From contig CAMZMU010000059.1 of NCBI GenBank assembly GCA_947311845.1, positions 39,793,226-39,857,225 of the forward strand: a DNA stretch of 64,000 nucleotides, given 5' to 3'. The notes under the pieces are model-generated. The model saw nothing but the letters and a program-made list of their open reading frames with translations. It had not been told where the DNA came from and made no database searches. Position numbers and translations under genes: made by a program. The first letter of the stretch is position 1. Every line of letters starts with the position of its first letter. Of the stretch, positions 32,959 to 43,334 are shown in pieces. The stretch is from Poa pratensis. Taxonomy: Eukaryota > Streptophyta > Magnoliopsida > Poales > Poaceae.

Positions 32959-35700
32959 AGCATCCCCAAGCTTAGTTCTACTCGTCCTCGAGTAGGTAAA
33001 ACGATAACAACAAATAATTTCTGAGGAGACATGCTTTCACACAATCTTGATCAATATATTGCAAGGCTCATGTCATGAATGAAGTGACTCAAAGCAATGG
33101 TCTATAGTTTGCTAACAATAGATAAAGAGTAAACAATGAATCATATAAGCAAAAACTTTTCATGAATAGTACTTTCAAGACAAGCATCAAAAAGTTTTGC
33201 ATAAGAGGTAACTCATAAAGCAATAGATTCAAAGTAAAAGGCATTGAAGCAACACAAAGGATGATTAAGTTTCAGCATTGCTTTCAACTTGTAACATGTA
33301 TATCTCATGGATAGTTGTCAACATAAAGCAATATAACAAGTGCAATAAGTAAACATGTAAGAATCAATGCACACAAAGTTGACACAAGTGTTTGCTTCTA
33401 AGATAGAAAGGAGTAGGTAAACTGACTCAACATAAAGTAAAAGATAGGCCCTTCGCAGAGGGAAGCAGGGATTAAATCATGTGCTAGAGCTTTTTAAGTT
33501 TTCGAAAGCATATAGAGAGCACAAAATAAGTATTTGAGAGGTGTTTGTTGTTGTCAACGAATGGTAGTGGGCACTCTAACCCCCTTGTCAACCAGACTTT
33601 CAAGAGCGGCTCCCATGAAGGACGTTATCTCTACCAGCAAGGTAGATCATCCCTCTTCTCTTTTGTTTACACATGTATTTTAGTTTCTTTATAGATGACA
33701 CTCCTCCCAACCTTTTGCTTACACAAGCCATGGCTAACCGAATCCTCGGGTGCCTTCCAACATTCACATACCATGGAGGAGTGTCTATTTGCAAATTAAG
33801 TTGCTTACTGATAAATCAGGGCAAAACATGTGAAGAGAATTATTAATGAAAGTTGTAATTAATTGGGGCTGGGCACCCCGTTGCCAGCTCTTTTTGCAAA
33901 TTATTGGATAAGCGGATGTATATGCCACTAGTCCATTGGTGAAAGTCTGTCAGAAGTAAATGACAAGATTGAAAGATAAAACACCACATACTTCCTCATG
34001 AGCTATAAAACATTGACACAAATAAGGAGTAATAAAGTTTTGAATAGTTTAAAGGTAGCACATGAAATATTTACTTGGAATGGCAGGAAATACCACATAG
34101 TAGGTAGGTATGGTGGACACAAATGGCATGGGTTTTGGCTCAAGTTTGGATGCACGAGAAGCATTCCCTCTCAGTACAGAGTTTAGGCTAGCAAGGTTGT
34201 TTGAAGCAAACACAAGTATAAACCGGTACAGCAAGAATCACATAAAAACATATTGCAAGTATTATAAGACTCTACACTGTCTTCCTTGTTGCTCAAACAT
34301 TTTACCAGAAAATATCTAGACCTTAGAGAGAACAAATATGCATCCCAAGTCTCAACAAGCTCTACGGTAGTTCTCCACTACTAGGCTTTAACTACATGAT
34401 GCAAGAGCTTAAACATGATCTACTTGAGAGCTCAAAACAATTGCAAAGTGTCAAATCGAAACAAGACAATGATCTACAAGAATGCATATGTCTTTTCCAA
34501 TACCAACTACACATGTAGCATTTTCTTTCTTCCAAACAAACACCAATCAATTTATTTAAACATAAACTCTCCAAATGATAATATAATGCAGCAAGAGAGT
34601 ATTTATAAACAAGTGCTAACAGCTCGAAGAGATGCATGAAAAACAGGAGCTAAAAGCACTGCAGTAGCTAGTTAAGAATACTCAACAAATATAAGTGAAG
34701 AACATGAGTATTCACATGAAAAAGCGGAGCGTGTCTCTCTCCCACACAAGGATTGCTAGGATCCGAATTTATTCAAACAAAAATAAAAACACACAGACGC
34801 TCCAAGTAAAGCGCATAAGATGTGAAAGAATTAAAATATAGTTTCACTAGAGATGACCTGATAAGTTGTTGATGAAGAAGGGGATGCCTTGGGCATCCCC
34901 AAGCTTAGACGCTTGAGTCTCTTGAATATGGTTGGGATGAACCACGGGGGCATCCCCAAGCTTAGGCTTTTCACTCTTCTTGATCACATAATATCACCCT
35001 TCTCGCTTGATCCTTGAAAACTTCCTTCACACCAAACTCAAGACAGTTCTCATTAGAGGGTTAGTGCATAATCAAAAATTCTCATATTCTGTAATGATAC
35101 AATCATCCCAAAGCTTCTGGACATTAGCTACAGCCACCAATGCTTTGTGGAGCAAAGAAATCCACACAAACATCGTAAAAGAGCGAATGCAAAACAAAAG
35201 GCAGAATCTGTCAAAAACAGAACAGTCTGGAAGACGAATTTTTTCGAGGCACTTAAGTTGCTCAGATGGATCTGGCCAAAATAATGAAAGTTGCGTACAT
35301 ATCTCAGGAAGATGCGTGATTTTTTCAGAATTTTTCGAATTTTCTACAGGGAGAAAGCTCAAATCGTGACAGCTAAAAATCTGTCACTGCGCAGAAATCC
35401 AAATCTTGCATCAACTTTCAATATAGAACTTTACTTGGCACAACAATGCATAAAATAAAGATACAAAGGAGTTGCTACAGAAGTAACAAAACTCCTTGAC
35501 TCAAAGAAAAAAAAATAACAGCAAATAAAAAATGGGTTGTCTCCCATAAGCGCTTTTCTTTAAAGCCTTTTAGCTAGGCATAGTGATTTTGATATGCTCT
35601 CATATGTATAAGAGTTGAATATAAGAGAGCATCAAAAAGCAAATACCAAACACATTTAAGTCTAACCCACTTCCTATGCAAAGTCTTGTAAGAAAACAAA
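32959..35700. other. Internal non-coding region of the nested Gypsy-type element
   Basis: 2.7 kb of AT-rich DNA without credible ORFs. It repeats the polypurine-like word GGCATCCCCAAGCTTAG (+ strand) near 34892 and 34950, matching the tract at 32959. Confidence 0.6.
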
Positions 35701-36543
35701 TCAATGAAGCAAAGTGACTAGCATAGAAAGCAAAACAAGTGCAACTTCAAAAATTTCAACATAAAGAGAGAGACTTAATATTATTGTGATATATGAAACG
35801 TGTCTCCCTCTCTCATAAGGACCAGTAGGTCTTAAAGTACCCAGCAAATAAAAGCAAATCAAGAGAAAGCTCAAAACTTCATCATAAAGAGAGGTTTTAG
35901 TAACATAAAGATTTCTATAACCATACTTTCCTCTCTCAAAATAATTTTCAGCGGCATCATGAATAAACTCAACAATATAGCTATCACATAAAGCATTCTT
36001 ATCATGATCCACATGCATAAAAGTATCATTACTCTCCACATAAGCATGAACATTATCATTAGTAATAGTGAGAGTAAAAGTATCACATCCATCATTGTAA
36101 TCATCATAAATAGGAGGCATAGAATAATCAAAATGATTTTTATCCTCAATAGTAGATGGACTGAGAATATCATATTCATCATTGTAAACATCATATATAG
36201 GAGGCATATCATAATCAACATAAACTATATCCTCAATAGTAGGTGGACTGAAAATATCACAATGATTATAATCATCATATATTGGAGGCAAAGTATCATC
36301 AAAGCAAATTTCCTCCTTAAAGCTTGGGGGACTAAAAATATCATATTCATCACAACTAGCTTCCCCAAGCTTAGACTTTTCCATAGCATTGGCAATAATG
36401 GTGTTCAAAGAATTTATAGTAATACCATTGCTACCATCATGCAAACAAGCCTCCATAGGTTTTTTAATTTTCTCTTCAAAAGCATCATGTCCTAATTCAA
36501 TATAAAGTTCATAAAGATCTCTAATTTTTTTGTTGTTTTCCAT
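35701..36543 (-). CDS. Retroelement ORF with acidic tandem repeats
   Basis: 280 codons starting MENNKKIRDLYELYIELGHD just downstream of the primer-binding site, where gag would be. From about residue 65 there are three degenerate repeats of about 30 residues with cores DIFSPP(S/T), (I/L)PPIYDDYN and DYDMPPIYD. They are rich in Asp, Tyr, Ile and Pro. The C terminus is hydrophobic and may be degenerate. No CCHC knuckle, protease or RT motif is visible. I do not know its function; it may be a gag-like or accessory protein of this non-autonomous family. Confidence 0.6.
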   Translation of the reverse strand: MENNKKIRDLYELYIELGHDAFEEKIKKPMEACLHDGSNGITINSLNTIIANAMEKSKLGEASCDEYDIFSPPSFKEEICFDDTLPPIYDDYNHCDIFSPPTIEDIVYVDYDMPPIYDVYNDEYDILSPSTIEDKNHFDYSMPPIYDDYNDGCDTFTLTITNDNVHAYVESNDTFMHVDHDKNALCDSYIVEFIHDAAENYFERGKYGYRNLYVTKTSLYDEVLSFLLICFYLLGTLRPTGPYERGRHVSYITIILSLSLYVEIFEVALVLLSMLVTLLH

Positions 36544-36688
36544 TAAGCCTAACTAGTGAAAATAAAAACAAGAAACAAAAAGAAATAATTGCAGAATCTA
36601 AAGGAAATAACTTCGAGCACTCACACACTAGCAACATACTAGAAAATAGCTTAGTAGCCAGAGGATGTGAATACCTTTTACCTTACCT

Positions 36689-36705
36689 CCCCGGCAACGG
36701 CGCCA
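36689..36705 (-). other. Primer-binding site for tRNA-Asp
   Basis: The + strand CCCCGGCAACGGCGCCA equals the last 14 nt of the tRNA-Asp genes at 11032 and 53685 plus the added CCA. It is 10 nt from the 5' LTR. Confidence 0.92.
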
Positions 36706-36715
36706 GAAAATAGCT

Positions 36716-38303
36716 TGATGTCTACGTGTGCTTCTATTCTTGTAGACAGTGTTGGGCCTCCAAGAGCAGAGGTTTGTAGAACAGCAGCAAGTTTCCCTTA
36801 AGTGAATCACCCAAGGTTTATCGAACTCAGGGAGGTAGAGGTCAAAGATATCCCTCTCAAGCAACCCTGCAATTAAGATACAAGAAGTCTCTTGTGTCCC
36901 CAACACACCCAATACACTTGTCAGATGTATAGGTGCACTAGTTCGGCGAAGAGATAGTGAAATACAAGTAATATGGATGATTATAAGTAGTAACTGCAAT
37001 CTGAAATAAAGATGGCAGCAAGCAAACATGTAGCAGAACTTGTTGTAAACGGTGTTTCAATGCTTAGAAACAAGGCCTAGGGATCATACTTTCACTAGTG
37101 GACACTCTCAACAATGATCTCATAACTGAATAAGTAAAAGCTACTCTTAAACACTCTCTTGTTGGATAACAAACACCATTCATTGTGTAGGGCTACAAAA
37201 GCACACCTCAAGCCGGAGTAAACAAGCGCCACAACGTCATAAAGGAATCACACACGGTGCACACACTGTCACCTTTACACCGTGGAGAGTACCGGAGTTC
37301 ATATTAAAGTAACCTATAGAGTGCATAATAGATAAAGAGTAACATCTACATATTCAACTAGATTAGCACAACTGAACACAAGTAAATACTGCTCGGGATT
37401 ATTCTCCTTCTTGATGAAGCAAGAGTACTATGCGTAGGGCTGCAAGAGCACACCTCAAAGTCTGAGTAAACAAACACCACAATTCCCAAGAATAAGCCAT
37501 GATAAATGTCTAAATTATTCATAGAGTCACACAAGTACCCACACTGTCACCTTGATACCGTGTTGTCACAATGACTCCAGAAACTAGACAAAATCACTTG
37601 AGTAGCATAAACATTATTAATGTATTCAGCGATACTAGCAATACACACGATCACATAAAGATCACACCATGTGAGAGAGAGATGAACCACATAGCTACCG
37701 GTAGAGCCCTCAGCCTCGGGGGAGAACTACTCCCTCCTCATCATGGGAGTCAGCAGCGGCGATGAAGATGGCGGTGGTGTCGATGGAGATGACTCCGGGG
37801 GCAATTCCCCGTCCCGGCGGCGTGCCGAACAGAGATTCTGTCCCCCGAAACTTGTCGTCGATGGTGGCGGCGCTGCGGAACTCTTCGTGGAATATGGCTT
37901 CTTGTTTTAGGGTTTTCACGTCTGAGGCAATATATAGGCGAAGGGGCGACGTCGGTGGACCCCGAGGGGCCCAAACCACCTGCTGGCGCGGCAGGGGGCC
38001 CACCCGCGCCTGGGTGTGGTTTGGCCACCTCGGCGTCCTCCTTCGTCTCTCCTTCGGACTCCGTGATGTGCTGGAAAAATAGGGATGTGGCCTTTTGTTT
38101 CGTGCAATTCCGAGAATATTCGCAGAAGTAACTTTCTGAAACCAAAAACAGCAGAAAACAGGGAACTGGCACTGTGGCATCTTGTTAATAGGTTAGTCCC
38201 AGAAAATGCATAAAAGTGATACGAAGTGTATATAAAACATGTAGCAAATGGTATAATATAAGCATGGAACATCAGAAATTATAGATACGTTGGAGACGTA
38301 TCA
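36716..38303 (-). repeat. 5' LTR of the nested Gypsy-type element
   Basis: 1588 nt; the partner of 31376-32958. Its terminus CGTTGGAGACGTATCA (+) directly abuts the GGTAT target duplication. Confidence 0.9.
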
Positions 38304-39903
38304 GGTATCTCCTACTTTGGATCCCAATATATCTCATGATGAGAGTGGTGAGGAAAATGAACAAAATGATAATGATGCTTCCATACTCGAGAAGGGTAAA
38401 ATGGTTATTCTTTCTCTTTCAAAGAATAAAGATGCTCGTACTAACTTCTTAGAAATCATGTCTACCCTTGTTAAGCGCAAACTTACCATTGAGGAGTTGG
38501 AAGCTCACATTGATGAAAGCTTTAACCGTGAATACAAGTATGCGGAAGAGATCGCCGATCTCAAGGAAGCTCTTGAAGAAGAACAATCCACCAAGGAGAC
38601 TCTTGAGGAAACTTTTGCTCTCGAACTCTCTAAAGTAAAGGGATCCCATGATAAATCTCTTAAAGTGGCAAATGATTTCAAAATAACAAATGGTAAGCTT
38701 ATAGATGCGCATGCCAAACTCCTTGAGAATTTTGAGCACCTAGAAAATGGCTCTAGGGTCATTAAGGATGAGCTCATCAAACTCACCGAGTCTCATGCGC
38801 AACTTAAAGCTTCTCACTCTAAAGAGCTTGCCAAGTTACTTTCTCCTATTGTCATTAATAATGATGCTTGTGCTACTAACTCTGTCTCTTGTGAAGCATC
38901 CATATTAACAGAGAATGTTGAGCTAAGGGCTCAACTTGCATTGCTATCTAGCAAATATGGGAAATTGGAAGAAAGCCATGAAAAGCTCTCGAGCTCTCAT
39001 GAGGATCGTCTAGTCTCCAATGATAAGCTAAAGATAGCTCATGAGGCTATTATTACAAAGGTAAATCTTGTGAGCCTCATGTGGACAATGGCACAACTTC
39101 TACTCAACATGCTTTATTAACATGTGCTAGTCCTAGTAATTCATCCACTCATAATATTGCTACATCTTGTGATGAATTACTTTCCATGCCTTTTGCTCTA
39201 ACAATGAAGCTTCTACTTCCTCTAGTGTTTTTGTTGATACTAACCATGTAGAGGAATTAAAAGAGCTCAAGGCCCAAGTTACTTCTTTGAAGAAAGACTT
39301 GGAAAAGCGTCATGATGGGAAGCCCACACTTGACAACATGTTGAGTGTGCAAAGACGTCCCAATGACAAGAGTGGACTTGGATTCAACTCCAATAATAAG
39401 AACAAGTCCAAGTATAACAAGGATAAGAAGGGCCAAGAACAAGTCAAGAATTCGGCCAATATCACTTGCTTCAAGTGCAAAGTTGAAGGGCACCATGTTA
39501 GATCTTGCCCTATGAAGAAGAAATCTCTTAGCAAGAAGCAACAAGGAAGAGGCCTCAAGTTCAATCTCAAGTTCATCAAGATGAAGAACGGTCCCTTCCC
39601 AAGAAGAACCATGGCATGCCTCCTAATGATGAAGCTTCAACTAAGAAGAAAGGAGGAAGCAAATGTTGCTACATATGTCGTGAGAAGGGTCATTTTGCTT
39701 CTTCATGCACTAGTGGTAACTTATCCAACCCCATAATAATTGATAATGCTTATTCTATTAGGAAGGATAAAGTTGGCAATGTGTTTGCCAAATATGTTGG
39801 TACTCAAAGTGGTGTCAAGAAAAGGACCATTTGGGTTGCCAAGCCTATTGTGACTAACCTCTTAGGACCCAACTTGGTTGGGGACCAACAAGTTAAAACT
39901 TGA

Positions 39904-42900
39904 TCAATAGGTGTTGTGGAGGGCATTGGAGACTTGGCTACATCATGAAGAATTAAGGGATCTTCATCAATTATATTCTCTCAAGCCAAGTCATTTGGAT
40001 TATATTGTTCTATCTCATATCCAATGTTCCTCCTTGCGGTAACTTGTATTTAAATCAAATATACATTGAAAGTTGCTTGCACCCTTGCATGTGTTTGGTT
40101 TTGTACCTTGCTAGTGTTTGTATATGTTGTGCTCTCTACTTACTTATCTTGAGCAATCAAGTATGTGTATGTTGGTTTGCACACCATGTATGTGTGAGTT
40201 TGTGTTGAGCCTTTTGTATCAACTTGCTTATATCTTAATTGGCTCTTTTTGAGAGATTAATGGACTATCCCATTTTGGGGGAGTGATATGCTTGCGCACT
40301 TCACAATCCTAAAAATGTATATACATGAGTACTACCACTTAGTGTTGATATATCAATTTTATCTAGTCTCTATATGGTATGTCCTTCTCATGAGAAATTC
40401 AAATTCTATAATGTTCATTAATCATCTCTAGTTGGGTTTTACTTGCCTCTTGTGGAGAATGAATGGATTATCACATTATGGGGGAGTAATAAGCTATGTG
40501 CATATTACAAACCTAGACAATGTGAACATGTGAGGTATTGCCACCTAGAATTGATATTGTTAATTATCTTATTCCTATGTGGCATGTTTCTCAAACAAGT
40601 TCCTATTTGCTTAAATGTTTTTACTTACTCACTCTTTGGATCTTGTTTGTGATGAATGTTCTTGGTAAGGTTTTCCTCTAATATGTTCTCATATATCTCT
40701 TTGGGAAACCAATTGCTTCAAAGCACTCTTTGTAGTTGCTTTGCATATCGCGTGAATATTTGAAGCTATCAAGAACATTTATCTACATAAGCATCACGCT
40801 TAAATCTTATCCTTCACCATGTGCTTATTGTTGCGAAGATGATCTTGAAAATCAATCCAATACACCACTAAGAAATTTCTACATATACTCCTTTTCCATG
40901 ACAATTGATGTCATAATTGTGGTGAAATTTGTAGATCATCTCCATATTGGCTCTTGATTTTATTGCCTTATTTCTTGCCAAAAATTAATTTGTTTTAACT
41001 CCCATTGTCTTCCTTACCTCTTGTGGATCATTTTGCTTTACTCAAACTTTCCTAGTGTTTTATTTGGTATAGGAGAGGCATTGATCCCATCATTGTGCAC
41101 CTTGCATTCAAAGGCTACTTATAGATAATGCACTATTCTTGGGTGAGCTATCCTATATTGAGTACAACTTATATTTTCATTAGTATTGGATCTTATTGCT
41201 TTTTCTTGATATATGACTAGTGTTTGAATAGATATTTGAGAGCGATGATTCCATGTGTGTGCATTGTGTATTCAAATACAAGATCATAAAATAATGCACT
41301 TTTGTTGGGAGAGCTATCATGTATCTTTTTAAACACTATTTATATTCTATTGTATTTGATCCTTTCCATTGGTCTTTGATCCCGATGACATGTCTCATGG
41401 AGACAAACCTTTTTGGCTTGGTACTTTGTACCATCATGAAAAGTGTAGAGGGTGTGGTTTATTTGTTGGAACCCCGCTCTTTCTTTTTGAGAGTTTGTCC
41501 CAATTGGCATCTCTCTTTGGGAGTGGGTTATATCATTCGTTGATTAACATCTCTCTCTCTTTTGGTATCTCTTTTGGAAATTTGATATCTAGTCCTTTTA
41601 TTATTGATTAATTGGTATCTTATTTTCTTTTTGATATCTTTGTCCAATTGGTATCTTTCAATCATGTGTTGGTTTGTTTTAGTTTCAATTGGCTTCTCTA
41701 AATCAATTTTTGATTTGGATCTTTGATATAATTTGGACCCTCTTTGATCTCTAATATTTGTCCAAATTGTATCTCCCTTTGGTTATTGAAGGTCTTAGGC
41801 ATGCATATCTACTACATGTTTATTTTATGGCATGCTTTCTTCTTTGTGCCAATATATAGGTGAAACTCCACGGAATCCTAAATCGGCTAAGATGTGCATG
41901 AAATTCAATTTCATATCTATATGCACATATTTATGTGGAGTTCCTTCTATGTATTGTAGTTTGACTAACTACTTGGACCCAATTAGTTTGGGAACAATTT
42001 TACTTGAATGTGTTTTAGGTACATGGAGATGCATTGGATGCTTGTCTCATTTACAATGAAAGTATCTTCACCACATGCTTATTGGAGCCAAGCAAGGATG
42101 GTTGATGAAATTTTATCTACTACATCAACCCAATGTCATCTCGGTAACAAGTATTCACCCTCATGCATACTTTTCTAGCATCCAACCTTGTGTAGGTTGC
42201 ATCATGGCATGAAAAGTATTTATTTGCTTTTGTTGTAGCTATTGCAAATTCAATGTAGCTCTTATGATACTTGTTGCTTTCCTCAACGCGTCCCAACTAT
42301 CTCCTTTCCCTTAGTGATATTTGTGATGCTTGTGTTGAGGTTGAATTTGAAGTTCATTATTATACAATATGAGAATATTGAGCTATGGGCTATGATCCTA
42401 AACAAACATCATATGTGTATATGTTATGACTTCCCTTTGGATATCGTGTTTCTTTTCCTTAGTAACTAATTTTATGTGTACATGTTTCTTTGTGGACACT
42501 TAGAAACTTATATACATGAGAGAAATTACATCTTTACTCGATATCCTAATTCTTCGGTGTCACCTCTTTTACTCCGTTTTTGATTCTTTGGCGTGACTCC
42601 GAAAAGAATTTGATTTATGAGTGCATATCCTATTTTGTCACATCTTGGTGCACTCATCTTGGTGAATATCCTTAACCTCATGCTTGTCTTTACAAGCCAA
42701 TAATCTTCACCATGGGATATGTCACAAGCTTTGTTTTTCTTTTGCATCTTATTGAGCTTGTGAATCATTTGATTTTGTGTTTTAGAGGATACTGAAGGAG
42801 TGAGGATTCCATGTTTGTACACCTTGTATTCAAATACAATAATTCTAAATTGTGTACAAATATTGGGGAGCTCCTCTATTTCTTTTAAAACACTCTTTTG

Positions 42901-43320
42901 CTCAAATCATAATATCTTGTGTTTATTTGGTTAGTTGGATCTTTTTGATTGCTTACTTTTTATTTGGAAAATTGTAAAAAGTTTCCATATCATTCTTTTG
43001 CAATCTTTTGATCCTCAATATAGTTTGTGCTCTCTCCAACTATTCGTCATTGGATATGTGTATTTGATTTCACTCATATTTGAGAAATACACACGTTATG
43101 GGGGAGCTCATACTATATTGACCTTCTAAGATTTTTCGCCCATTTTGGAAATGGATGCCAATGGGGGAGAAGTTTTATAGGGTTTAAGGGAATTTGGTGT
43201 TATGCTTTTGTTTTGGTCATAAGCATTTACCTTTCATGCTCATGCATCTATGCTTGTTGATTTGCATAGTTGCTTAATTCATTATATAAACCCTTGTAAA
43301 AGAGATTGTCATCAATTACC
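39904..43320. other. Non-coding 3' internal region of the Copia-type element
   Basis: 3.4 kb of T-rich DNA between gag and the 3' LTR. No pol domain is found in any frame. PPT-like words (GGGGGAG in a TGGGGGAG context) recur near 40277, 40480, 43100 and 43162 before the functional one at 43325, with a weaker match (TTGGGGAGC) at 42864. Short open frames here are not credible genes. Confidence 0.65.
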
Positions 43321-43334
43321 AAAATGGGGGAGAT
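43321..43334 (+). other. Polypurine tract of the Copia-type element
   Basis: AAAATGGGGGAGAT immediately precedes the TG of the 3' LTR. Confidence 0.85.

Larger units (their letters stand above)
31376..38303 (-). mobile_element. Nested non-autonomous Gypsy-type LTR retrotransposon
   Basis: LTRs at 31376-32958 and 36716-38303; on the minus strand they begin TGATACGTCTCCAACG. A perfect 5-bp target duplication GGTAT lies at 31371-31375 and 38304-38308. On the minus strand the primer-binding site is TGGCGCCGTTGCCGGGG (36705-36689), complementary to the 3' end of tRNA-Asp plus CCA, and the polypurine tract is AAGCTTGGGGATGC beside 32959. The only long ORF is the 280-codon protein at 36543-35701; pol is absent. 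LTR start and PPT are of the type seen in Triticeae Athila-like Gypsy elements. Confidence 0.9.
30594..39903 (+). pseudogene. Copia-type gag, frameshifted and split by nested element
   Basis: The start MSSSGLVHNASFILDGTNYD and the following VWKIRILN block are typical of the Copia gag N-terminal domain. The frame meets a stop near 30703 and changes at least twice before 31375. It resumes at 38304 as a long Glu/Lys coiled-coil region (to about 39117). It then continues, with another frame change, into knuckles CFKCKVEGHHVRSC (about 39470) and CCYICREKGHFASSC (about 39663), ending at 39903. Removing the 6928-nt insert plus one GGTAT copy (6933 nt, a multiple of three) keeps the frame, so the frameshifts are independent of the insertion. 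Confidence 0.8.
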
